A DNA stretch of 7,841 bases, taken from NCBI GenBank assembly GCA_024278415.1, contig JAJRTI010000053.1, positions 1 to 7,841 on the forward strand, read 5' to 3'. The notes under the pieces were generated by a model, which saw only the letters and a list, made by a program, of their open reading frames with translations, had not been told where the DNA came from and ran no database searches. Every line of letters starts with the position of its first letter. Position 1 is the stretch's first letter. The DNA comes from Planctomycetota bacterium (GTDB lineage Bacteria; Planctomycetota; Brocadiia; JAJRTI01). The translations under genes and the position numbers were made by a program. This document shows positions 1 to 5,968 of the stretch, piece by piece.

Positions 1-543
1 GAGCACACGGACATCCTGCCCGAACACTCGACCATGAGTTTAGTCGCCCTGCCAGGCGGCAAGCTCCTCGGCGGCACCACCACAAGCGCCGGCACCGGCG
101 GCGAAAAGAAGGCGGAGGTCGCGGAACTCTACATCATGGACATGACCACCAAGAAGGTCGAGTGGCACAAGCCGATGTTCGCCGGCGTGCAGAGCTACAC
201 GGACATGTGCCTCGCGCCGGACGGGCAGGTGTACGGCTTCGCGGACTACAAACGCTTCTTCGTCTTCGACCCGGCCACGCGAGAGATCGTCCACGAGGAA
301 AACACGGAGGCCGCGTTTGGCCGCACCAACTCGCAGCAGGGCCCGCGCACGTTCGTGAAGGCTCCCGATGGGACGATCTACATCCTCTTCCGCAAGGGCA
401 TCGCCAAGGTCACGCCCAACACGTTCCAGATCGAGATGCTGGCCGAGTCGCCGGTCTCCATCGGCCCCGGCGGCGACATCCTCGACGGCCGCATCTACTT
501 CGGCAGCGGCTCGCATCTGTATAGCTACCGCGTCGCCCCTTGA
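1..543 (+). CDS. C-terminal part of a beta-propeller-like protein (5' end outside window)
   Basis: The reading frame is already open at base 1, so the gene is cut at its 5' end; about 180 residues and a TGA stop are visible. The ATG at 34 lies inside the frame and is probably not the real start. The sequence shows repeated blade-like units of the form APDGxVYGF...FFVFDPATREIV and KAPDGTIYILFRKGIAKVTPNTFQI, a pattern of short beta strands with a PDG turn typical of 6-8-bladed propellers (SMP-30/NHL/PQQ-like). No catalytic motif can be identified in the fragment, and no signal peptide can be judged because the N-terminus is missing. It ends 94 bases before the CRISPR-associated genes and has no evident link to them; it is likely host background. 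Propeller fold: moderate confidence. Specific function: unknown. Confidence 0.6.
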   Translation, partial: EHTDILPEHSTMSLVALPGGKLLGGTTTSAGTGGEKKAEVAELYIMDMTTKKVEWHKPMFAGVQSYTDMCLAPDGQVYGFADYKRFFVFDPATREIVHEENTEAAFGRTNSQQGPRTFVKAPDGTIYILFRKGIAKVTPNTFQIEMLAESPVSIGPGGDILDGRIYFGSGSHLYSYRVAP

Positions 544-591
544 CCTCGCGGCGCAGGTGTAGTATTGCATGGGGCCCGATTCACGCGCAAC

Positions 592-600
592 TAATATACT
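592..600 (+). promoter_or_regulatory. Candidate -10 element before the CARF-HTH gene
   Basis: The gap 544-637 is less GC-rich than its surroundings and contains TAATATACT, which includes a good -10 hexamer TATACT (595-600) about 38 bases before the ATG at 638. No convincing -35 sits 16-18 bases upstream; TTGCAT at 565-570 is too far away. An activator-dependent promoter is one possibility. GGTGTAG at 556-562 recurs exactly at 1544-1550 in the region before cas6, so it may be a shared regulatory word. This is inference from motifs only. Confidence 0.3.
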
Positions 601-637
601 GTCGTATGCCCCACCGATCAGAGAGGCTCGTGCAGGC

Positions 638-1507
638 ATGACCCAACCCTCCGCCCGGCAGGTGCTCATCGCCACTTTGGGGTCGGAACCCCAGGTGGTC
701 ACCTTGGTGCTCGATGAGTTGCGGCGACGCGGGCAACCGATTCGTGATGTCGTTGTGGTCCACACAACGGCCGCGGCGGAGCCGATCCGGGGCTCTCTCC
801 AAAGGTTGTCTGAGGAAACTCGGTTCTACCGCAAGGCGCGGCCTTCGGTGCGGTTCAGCTTTGCGCCCATATCCCGTCAAGATGGCGGCCCGGTCGCGGA
901 CGTGCAGACGGAGGAGGACGCCGGCGCCGTCTTTGCCACGCTCTACCGCGAGGTGCTGGAAGCGAAGCGGAAAGGATGGGGCGTTCACCTGAGCCTGGCT
1001 GGGGGCCGCAAAATCATGAGCGCGTACGGCATGGCTGTCGCGCAGATGCTCTTCGACGAAGATGACCGGTTGTGGCACGTGCTCTCTGAGGGCCCCCTCC
1101 TGGACGAGAAGCGAATGCACGCACAGCCTGGCGAGCGCGTGCGGCTCGTGCCCGTGCCGGTGCTGAGGTGGAGTCTGGTGTCGCCCGCCGCAACGGAGTT
1201 GGCGCGCACGAGCGATCCGTTCCTAGCTGTGCAAAAGCAACGGGAGATGCAGCACGCCGCGGCCGATGCGCAGAAGAGGGCATTCCTCAAGGAAGATCTC
1301 ACGCCGGCGGAACGAGCCGCTGTCGAGTTGCTTGTCACGAAGGGCTTATCGGACAAGCAGCTTGCCCAGAAGCTCGGGCGAAGCACCAAGACGGTCTCGA
1401 ACCAACTGGCCGCCGCGTACGACAAGTTCAGCGCTCGGTTTCGCGGGGTGCGGGCGGACCGGAACGTCCTCATCGCTGAGTTGGCCCCCTTGCTGGCGCG
1501 TAGGTAG
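638..1507 (+). CDS. CARF/ring-nuclease-type Cas protein (Cas_NE0113/TIGR02584-like) with C-terminal LuxR-type HTH
   Basis: A 289-residue protein from the ATG at 638. The frame is open upstream to an ATG at 569, but those 23 residues look unconserved, whereas family members start just before the first strand; GAGAGG at 621-626 is a possible, slightly distant ribosome site. Residues 9-21 (VLIATLGSEPQVV) and 116-127 (VHLSLAGGRKIM) match the two signature motifs of the NE0113 CARF/ring-nuclease family, and DDRLWHVL (142-149) is the usual following strand. In this family the domain binds, and in some members cleaves, cyclic oligoadenylate made by Cas10. Residues 221-270 (LTPAERAAVELL...GLSDKQLAQKLGRSTKTVSNQL) form a classic LuxR/GerE-type HTH. 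No R-x4-6-H HEPN motif is seen outside a CARF strand, so it is not a Csm6-type RNase despite that label in some databases. Likely a cOA-sensing regulator and/or ring nuclease. Family assignment strong; DNA target inferred. Confidence 0.85.
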   Translation: MTQPSARQVLIATLGSEPQVVTLVLDELRRRGQPIRDVVVVHTTAAAEPIRGSLQRLSEETRFYRKARPSVRFSFAPISRQDGGPVADVQTEEDAGAVFATLYREVLEAKRKGWGVHLSLAGGRKIMSAYGMAVAQMLFDEDDRLWHVLSEGPLLDEKRMHAQPGERVRLVPVPVLRWSLVSPAATELARTSDPFLAVQKQREMQHAAADAQKRAFLKEDLTPAERAAVELLVTKGLSDKQLAQKLGRSTKTVSNQLAAAYDKFSARFRGVRADRNVLIAELAPLLARR

Positions 1508-1517
1508 AAATACCTAC
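1500..1517. promoter_or_regulatory. Perfect inverted repeat GTAGGTA-GAAA-TACCTAC, candidate operator or hairpin
   Basis: Two perfect 7-base arms separated by GAAA overlap the stop codon of the CARF-HTH gene (TAG at 1505-1507). As DNA it is operator-like; as RNA it would form a short hairpin with a GNRA-type tetraloop. The right arm's CCTAC (1513-1517) can alternatively pair with GTAGG at 1524-1528, so two mutually exclusive stems exist. The half-site TAGGY fits the TRGGY core I recall for GerE, the prototype of the LuxR-type HTH seen in the adjacent protein. Binding by that protein is inference. Confidence 0.45.
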
Positions 1518-1635
1518 CCGGCCGTAGGCAACGTTGCTCATGCGGTGTAGACAAGGCCTGTGTAGGATGTGTATGTGCTGATGAAGCCTCATCTCAGATG
1601 AAGGCCGAGACGTTGACGCTTCCCGGAACCCAACG
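1508..1635 (+). promoter_or_regulatory. Intergenic control region upstream of cas6
   Basis: This 128-base stretch separates the CARF-HTH gene from cas6. It holds GTAG words at 1524-1527, 1547-1550 and 1562-1565, in addition to the one at 1500-1503, which is dense for DNA of this composition. GTGTAG occurs at 1545-1550 and 1560-1565. A weak promoter-like pair is TAGACA (1548-1553, 5 of 6 matches to a -35) and TATGTG (1572-1577, poor -10) with 18 bases between. GATGAAG is directly repeated at 1580-1586 and 1597-1603. The ribosome site for cas6 is weak (GGAA at 1625-1628). A regulated promoter for the cas6-cas10-csm genes is likely here, but its exact position is unsure. Confidence 0.4.
1589..1601. 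promoter_or_regulatory. Odd palindrome TCATCTCAGATGA, candidate operator
   Basis: TCATCT and AGATGA are perfect reverse complements around a central C. The site lies 34 bases before the cas6 start codon, downstream of the candidate promoter, where a bound repressor or an RNA hairpin could affect cas6 expression. The left half can instead pair with GATGA at 1580-1584. It is palindromic in the way dimeric HTH sites are, but which protein would use it is unknown. Confidence 0.35.
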
Positions 1636-2577
1636 ATGACAAACCATATCCAGGCCTGGCCCTACACCTTCAAGCTGCACTTCCAGGCGGGCGGCCGCGT
1701 CTCCCAGTCGTGGGGCGTCACCTTGCGGGGAGGCTTCGGCGCGGCATTGCGAGCCGTGTCCTGCTCACAAAGCCGGGGCGACTGCCGGGACTGCATCCTC
1801 GCCGGGCGCTGTCCGTACGGGTACGTGTTCGAGACACCCGTCCAGCCCGGCGCAGCCGTCATGCGCAAGTATACCCATGCGCCGCACCCGTTCGTGTTTG
1901 GGCTGCCCGATACGCTGCCCCAAGCGGTCGACGCTGGCGCTTCCGTCGAGATCGGCCTCACCCTGATCGGCCGCGGCAACGACTACTTCCCTTATTTCGT
2001 GTTGGCGCTCCAAGAACTCGGCCAGCGAGGACTCGGCCGCGACCAGGTCAGGTTCGACGTGGTGAGCGCCGATTGCGCGGCCGATTCGGACGGCGCGGAG
2101 CCGGCGCTTCGCGGCGGCAAGTGTGCGGCTTGCCGAGGCGTGTCCGTGCCCATTCGGGTTGGCGACGCCGAGGTCTCGCGGGTGGCCGTCGAGTTCGCGT
2201 CCCCGGTCCTCGTTCGGCATCAGGGGCGCCCTGCGCGCGAGATCTCCTTCGCTTTGCTCATCTCCAACATCCTTCGCCGCGCGGACCTGCTCTCGGCGTT
2301 TCATGGCGACGGGCAACTGTCGCTCGATGCGCCGGCCTTGGTGCGATCGGCCCGGGAAGTCGCCACGGCAGACGACCGGACCCACTGGTCGAGCCGCGAC
2401 CGCTTCAGCCGGCGCCAGAACCGCACCATGCCCCTGGAGGGCCTCCAGGGCCGCCTGGCATTCGCCGGGCCCATCGGCCCCTTCCTGCCCATTCTCCAAG
2501 CTGGAGAGCGCATCCACGTAGGCCGCAACACTTCTTTCGGCCTGGGCAAGATTCGCATCCTCGATATCAGCACCTAA
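1636..2577 (+). CDS. cas6: Cas6 CRISPR RNA-processing endoribonuclease (RAMP)
   Basis: A 313-residue Cas6 of the Cas6 C-terminal (PF10040-type) group. It cuts the CRISPR precursor RNA within each repeat and leaves an 8-nt repeat tag on the 5' end of the crRNA. Visible hallmarks are the cysteine cluster C43, C50, C53, C59 followed by PYGYVFETP (typical form CxxC...CPYxYxFETP), the segment YTHAPHPFVFGLP (79-91), the strand region EFASPVLVRHQGRPA (186-200), and the C-terminal Gly-rich RNA-binding loop HVGRNTSFGLGKIRI (294-308). A second CxxC occurs at 163-166. Length is normal. The ATG at 1636 is preceded by only a weak ribosome site. Six bases separate its TAA from the cas10 start, so the two genes are almost certainly co-transcribed. 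Its likely substrate is the repeat at the right end of the window. The catalytic residue cannot be assigned by eye. Confidence 0.93.
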   Translation: MTNHIQAWPYTFKLHFQAGGRVSQSWGVTLRGGFGAALRAVSCSQSRGDCRDCILAGRCPYGYVFETPVQPGAAVMRKYTHAPHPFVFGLPDTLPQAVDAGASVEIGLTLIGRGNDYFPYFVLALQELGQRGLGRDQVRFDVVSADCAADSDGAEPALRGGKCAACRGVSVPIRVGDAEVSRVAVEFASPVLVRHQGRPAREISFALLISNILRRADLLSAFHGDGQLSLDAPALVRSAREVATADDRTHWSSRDRFSRRQNRTMPLEGLQGRLAFAGPIGPFLPILQAGERIHVGRNTSFGLGKIRILDIST

Positions 2578-2583
2578 GGAAGC

Positions 2584-5037
2584 ATGATGGCATCTATACA
2601 CGAGATCATCTTGGCTGGCCTCTTGCACGACATCGGCAAGTTCTATCAGCGCGCCTCCCAGCCTGGCGTGAACATCAGCCCGGAAACGGACACCCTCCGG
2701 GGGTACGTCTGCCCGACCTCCGACAAGGGCTACTCCACGCATCTGCACGCGCTCTACACGCGAGAGTTCTGCGACCGCTATCTGGACGCTCTCCCCTCGG
2801 CCGTGCGCGCCAGCACAGTGGCAAGATTGGCCAGTTGCCACCACCGGCCCAGCCCCGACGACGAAGCTCTCATCGCAGAGGCGGACAGACTCTCTTCCGC
2901 CATGGATCGCCTGCCCGACGACCAGGAGGACGTGCATGGCCGCACCGCGTTTCGACGCGTGCGGCTGCGCGCGGTCGCCCGCGCGGTCGACATCGGCAAG
3001 GGCGCCGGCGACGCCGCCTGGGTGCACGAGCTGAAGCCTTTGGCCCCCGACGTCGCCCGCCCTATCCGCGCCGACGATTCCCGTCTCGACCCCGCCGATG
3101 GAGCCGATCTGACCCAGGCCTATGCGAACCTGTGGGATGCGTTCGTCGAGGAGTGGGCGGCGAACGCTTGCCCCGACCCGTGGGGCTACATCTGTCGGGC
3201 TCTCTCCGTGCTGGAGCGCTTCACCTGGTGCATTCCTTCGGCCACAAACGTCCTGCCAGACATCTCCCTGGCCGACCACCTCAAAACCACCGCGGCCATT
3301 GCGGGGTGCCTGTGCGCCCCAGGCGCGCCCGAGAAGGAGCCCTTCATGCTCGTCGCGGGCGACTTCGGAGGCATTCAATCATACATCTTCGACATCCGCT
3401 CCGGCGCGGGTGGCTTGGCCCGGCGGCTGCGCTCCAGGTCCTTCTTCGTCTCCATCCTCAGCGACGTCGTGGCTCATCGCCTGTTGCGCCGGCTCGACTT
3501 GCCACTCACCAACTGCATCATGGCCGCCGGCGGGCGCTTCCACCTCTTGCTGCCCAACACGCAACCCGCGCGGGACGCGGTCGACGCGGTCCGCAGTGAG
3601 ACAGACCGCTGGGCGAGGAGAGAGACCAACGGCGAGGTCCACGTGCATCTCGCCGCCGCGGCCATCACCAAAGAGGATCTGCGGGATTTCGCGGCCGCCC
3701 TGCAAAAGGTCCGCGCCGCGCTGTACGACGAAAAGCGGCGCCCAGCCCGGTCCGTCCTCCAGACCCGCGACGGTTGGGACGAGGACGCGTTTCTCTTGGA
3801 TAGGCTCGACGAGCCCGACGAAGGCGGGCTCTGCGACTCGTGCCAGAAACGCTGGGGCGGCCTCGAAGAAGTCCACGGCCGCCAAGTCCCAGTCTGCCCA
3901 AGCTGCCGGGAGGACCGCGACCTCGGCCGCGTGCTTCCCAAGACCCGGTTCGTCTGCTTCTACGACGACGACACCGGCCGGCGGTGCGCGCCGGGAGGCT
4001 CCATCGCGTTGGCCGCCGGAGACGCGAAACGCCTGCCTGGCCGGCCCTATCTCGTGCTCGACTTGGACGGCGGCTGCGCCGGGCCGGCGGACTGGCCCTT
4101 GGCCGGCCATTGGCGCGCGCGGCGCATCCCCATCCACCTCCACGGCGACGAGGCCGGCAACGCCGTCACGTTCGAGGAGCTTGCCGCCGAGGCCACCGGC
4201 CGGGAGACCCTGGCGTACCTCAAGGCCGACGTGGACAACCTCGGCCTCATCTTCGCCCAGGGCTTGGGAAAGCCGGACGGCGGCGCGGACAAGCGCTCCA
4301 TCTCCCGAATCGCCACGCTGTCCCGTTCGCTGGAGATCTTCTTCTCCGGCCGCTTCGAGCAACTGCTTCGCACCGATTTCCCCAAGGTCTACACCATCTA
4401 CGCCGGCGGCGACGACGTGCTCTGCGCGGGGCCGTGGGATCAGATGGTGGAGCTGGCCGACACGCTGCGCCGCGAGTTCCGGGCCTACACCTGCGAAAAC
4501 CCCAACTGGACGCTGTCCGCCGGCCTCGTCGTGGTCACGCCCAAGACGCCGGTCCTCGTGGCGACGAGCGAGGCCGAAGCCCGGCTCGATGGCTCGAAGC
4601 ACGCGCCCGGCGATGGCGTGGAGCCGTATCCGCTCTCATCGCACGACGGCGACGCGGCCCGCAAAGACAGGTTCACCCTCTTCGGATCGAGCATCCCTTG
4701 GGCCATGTTCCCCGACGTCTTCAACACGGCGAGGCGGCTCTGGCGCTGGCTCGACAGCGGCCTGCTCACCACCGGCCAGGTCCGCCGCCTCCTCCAATAC
4801 GCGGACATGCACCGCCAGTTCCAGCGCACCGGCGACACCCTCTACTTGCGGTGGATCCCCCACTTGGTCTACGACCTCAAGCGCAACTGGCGCGGCGGCT
4901 CGCCCGAAGCCCGCGAAGCCAAGCAATGGGCGAACAGCCTGGCCCACCCCCACAACCCCGACATGAACGCACTTACATTCGCATGCCACTATGCCCTCTA
5001 CAGCGTCCGTGGACGCGAAAGGAGCGGAAATGACTGA
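2584..5037 (+). CDS. cas10: Cas10/Csm1, large subunit of the type III-A complex (HD nuclease plus cOA synthetase)
   Basis: An 817-residue Cas10, somewhat longer than many Csm1 proteins. The N-terminal HD domain has LLHDIGKF (H15-D16), SCHHRPS (H86-H87) and D101, so single-stranded DNA cleavage looks intact. The first palm domain begins near GDFGGIQSYIFDI (about 259-271) followed by ARRLRSRSFF. A zinc ribbon is formed by C417-x2-C420-x17-C438-x2-C441. The second palm has KADVDNLG (D549, D551) and GGDD at 608-611 in YAGGDDVL, the metal-binding motif for making cyclic oligoadenylate from ATP when target RNA binds. The C-terminal region matches the small-subunit-like D4 helical domain. AAGGA at 2576-2580 is better spaced for the second ATG (2587) than the first (2584), so the true start may be one codon later. 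The stop overlaps the next frame by 8 bases (ATG at 5030), indicating translational coupling. Confidence 0.96.
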   Translation: MMASIHEIILAGLLHDIGKFYQRASQPGVNISPETDTLRGYVCPTSDKGYSTHLHALYTREFCDRYLDALPSAVRASTVARLASCHHRPSPDDEALIAEADRLSSAMDRLPDDQEDVHGRTAFRRVRLRAVARAVDIGKGAGDAAWVHELKPLAPDVARPIRADDSRLDPADGADLTQAYANLWDAFVEEWAANACPDPWGYICRALSVLERFTWCIPSATNVLPDISLADHLKTTAAIAGCLCAPGAPEKEPFMLVAGDFGGIQSYIFDIRSGAGGLARRLRSRSFFVSILSDVVAHRLLRRLDLPLTNCIMAAGGRFHLLLPNTQPARDAVDAVRSETDRWARRETNGEVHVHLAAAAITKEDLRDFAAALQKVRAALYDEKRRPARSVLQTRDGWDEDAFLLDRLDEPDEGGLCDSCQKRWGGLEEVHGRQVPVCPSCREDRDLGRVLPKTRFVCFYDDDTGRRCAPGGSIALAAGDAKRLPGRPYLVLDLDGGCAGPADWPLAGHWRARRIPIHLHGDEAGNAVTFEELAAEATGRETLAYLKADVDNLGLIFAQGLGKPDGGADKRSISRIATLSRSLEIFFSGRFEQLLRTDFPKVYTIYAGGDDVLCAGPWDQMVELADTLRREFRAYTCENPNWTLSAGLVVVTPKTPVLVATSEAEARLDGSKHAPGDGVEPYPLSSHDGDAARKDRFTLFGSSIPWAMFPDVFNTARRLWRWLDSGLLTTGQVRRLLQYADMHRQFQRTGDTLYLRWIPHLVYDLKRNWRGGSPEAREAKQWANSLAHPHNPDMNALTFACHYALYSVRGRERSGND
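5018..5024 (+). promoter_or_regulatory. Ribosome-binding site for the cold-shock-domain/Csm2 frame
   Basis: AAAGGAG lies 5 bases before the ATG at 5030, inside the end of cas10. This strong, well-spaced site shows that translation is meant to start at 5030, upstream of the in-frame TAG, rather than only at a later Csm2 start. Confidence 0.7.
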
Positions 5038-5227
5038 AAAGAAGAAGGGCACGATCAAGACGATCCTACAAGGCTTTGGCTTTATCACGCCTGACTAGCC
5101 CGGCAAGGACGTCCATTTCAACACGCGAGACTGGGATGGAGACAGCCCGCCTCAAGAGGGCGACCGCGTCGAGTTCATCGCCACGGAAGGCGAGAAAGGC
5201 CCCCACGCGCATACCGTCTACCTGTCC
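5030..5227 (+). pseudogene. Cold-shock domain (N-terminal part of a CSD-Csm2 fusion) interrupted by an in-frame TAG
   Basis: From the ATG at 5030 the frame reads a cold-shock (CspA-like OB fold) domain across 66 codons. Before the stop it gives KKGTIKTILQGFGFITPD (RNP1-like GFGFI at 15-19); after TAG at codon 23 it continues in the same frame with GKDVHFN (25-31), EGDRVEF (43-49) and GPHAHTVYL (57-65), all as in the family consensus. Nothing else is broken and the frame runs on into Csm2. The RNP2 segment is short: DVHF where CspA proteins have DVFVHF. Cold-shock domains bind single-stranded RNA or DNA, so here it would add nucleic-acid binding to the Csm2 subunit. The TAG may be a fresh mutation (for example from GAG or AAG), a sequencing error, or a read-through/recoded codon. 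Marked pseudogene only because of that codon; the rest looks functional. Confidence 0.75.
5096..5098 (+). other. In-frame amber codon inside the cold-shock domain
   Basis: Codon 23 of the frame that starts at 5030 is TAG, followed by CCC. It falls in the variable loop between GFGFITPD and GKDVHF, where family members usually have G, D, E or K. A GAG or AAG codon would become TAG by one base change. The CARF-HTH gene in the same window ends with a TAG that appears to be a genuine stop, which argues weakly against genome-wide reassignment of TAG. Confidence 0.85.
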
Positions 5228-5239
5228 GGCGAGCCCCGC

Positions 5240-5710
5240 GTGGCCGCCGCGGCGCCGCGGCGCCCGCGGCAGTCGCATGCGCCAGGCGCGCGCCAGCCAT
5301 CCGGCTCCGCGGAGTTGCCGCCAGACTGCATCTTCGACAGCTTCTACGGCGACGACGGCCGTCTGCGGCAAGAGATCTTCTACGGAGCGCCCCAGCAGGC
5401 CGCGGAAGCGTTCGCCTGCGCGAGCCTCTCCGCCGGCCAGTTGCGCATGCTCTACCAGGGCCTCATGGCCTTCGCCGCGCCGTTGCGGGAGGGCCGCACC
5501 GACTTCGCCGACGCCAAGGAGCGCTTCGGAATCTTCTACACCGAGCGCGTCATCCGCCAGGAGAAGCGCGGCCAACTGCCCCCCATCGTGCGCAGACTCT
5601 TCGAGACCCACCGCGAACTCGCGCTTGCCAACCAGAAGGAGATGCTCGGACTCTTTCGATACCTGACTAGCATCCTCTGTTACTTCGGCGACCGAGACAA
5701 ATCCAGGTAA
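5240..5710 (+). CDS. csm2: Csm2, small (Cas11-type) subunit; C-terminal part of the CSD-Csm2 frame
   Basis: If the TAG at 5096 stops translation, the next in-frame GTG start is at 5240, giving 156 residues; without the TAG this is the C-terminal part of a 226-codon fusion. After an Ala/Pro/Arg-rich linker (about residues 1-27 from the GTG), the sequence is alpha-helical and Csm2-like: IFDSFYGDDGRLRQEIF, then SAGQLRMLYQGLMAF, then KERFGIFYTERVI, ending LFRYLTSILCYFG. Csm2 proteins are usually about 120-160 residues, lie between cas10 and csm3, and form the small-subunit filament along the crRNA-target duplex; position and length fit. The GTG has only a poor ribosome site, so the strong AAAGGAG at 5018 probably belongs to the whole fusion. 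Identification as Csm2 rests on position, helical pattern and motifs; true start uncertain. Confidence 0.8.
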   Translation: MAAAAPRRPRQSHAPGARQPSGSAELPPDCIFDSFYGDDGRLRQEIFYGAPQQAAEAFACASLSAGQLRMLYQGLMAFAAPLREGRTDFADAKERFGIFYTERVIRQEKRGQLPPIVRRLFETHRELALANQKEMLGLFRYLTSILCYFGDRDKSR

Positions 5711-5736
5711 TGTCCGCCCCAAGCGGTGTGCTGGAG

Positions 5737-5756
5737 CGGACGGCTTTCGCCTTCCG
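5737..5756. repeat. Small hairpin just after csm2
   Basis: CGGA (5737-5740) and GGC (5742-5744) pair with GCC (5749-5751) and TCCG (5753-5756) around a TTTC loop, with one C/T mismatch. It lies 26 bases after the csm2 stop. No T-run follows, so it is not a standard terminator; it might stabilise or attenuate the transcript before csm3. Confidence 0.3.
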
Positions 5757-5782
5757 TCTTCATCGTGCTGTTGTCCAAGCAT

Positions 5783-5864
5783 AGCGGAATGCGAAGGCCT
5801 GTCTGCGTGCGGCACCTGCCTGCGTCGCCGCGCGGCAGGCAGGCGCACAGACAAGCATTCCGCT
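5783..5864. repeat. 82-nt imperfect palindromic element between csm2 and csm3 (MITE/REP-like)
   Basis: Perfect 10-base ends AGCGGAATGC (5783-5792) and GCATTCCGCT (5855-5864) enclose further matched arms: TGTCTG (5800-5805) with CAGACA (5848-5853), TGCG (5808-5811) with CGCA (5844-5847), and CCTGCCTGC (5815-5823) with GCAGGCAGG (5835-5843). In total about 29 base pairs close an 11-nt loop, with small bulges. No coding potential is credible in the 258-base gap that holds it (5711-5968). CATCGTG occurs just outside on the right (5866-5872) and 15 bases outside on the left (5761-5767), perhaps a target-site duplication. Likely a mobile palindromic repeat or a structured RNA element inside the operon. 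Confidence 0.75.
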
Positions 5865-5956
5865 CCATCGTGTTTCAGCGCCCTACCGCGAACGCACAGC
5901 CGGGCCGCCGGCCGGCATGCTGCGATAGACACCCGGCAACATCTTTCTACCCCACC

Positions 5957-5963
5957 AGGAGGT
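5957..5963 (+). promoter_or_regulatory. Consensus ribosome-binding site for csm3
   Basis: AGGAGGT with 5 bases to the ATG at 5969 is close to an ideal Shine-Dalgarno sequence. It is much stronger than the sites at cas6 or cas10 and suits a subunit needed in several copies per complex. Confidence 0.75.
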
Positions 5964-5968
5964 AAACC

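Noticed and set aside
569..637. Upstream ATG extension of the CARF-HTH protein
   Set aside because: No ribosome site at 569, the extra 23 residues are unlike the family N-terminus, and the candidate -10 at 592-600 would lie inside the gene.
638..1507. Calling the CARF protein a Csm6 HEPN RNase
   Set aside because: The only R-x5-H lies in a CARF beta strand (IRDVVVVHTT); the C-terminal domain is an HTH, not HEPN.
1710..3599. A 629-codon open frame on the + strand and a 537-codon one on the - strand (1765-3378) overlapping cas6/cas10
   Set aside because: Both are Arg/Pro/Ala-rich or low-complexity shadows of GC-rich coding DNA; the competing frames encode clear Cas6 and Cas10.
3122..5033. Long + strand frames (3122-4966, 3840-5033) and a - strand frame (3379-4602) inside cas10
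   Set aside because: They lie entirely within Cas10 with all motifs in its own frame; their compositions (Ser/Pro/Ala/Arg or Gly/Val/Ala) are typical of GC-rich shadow frames.
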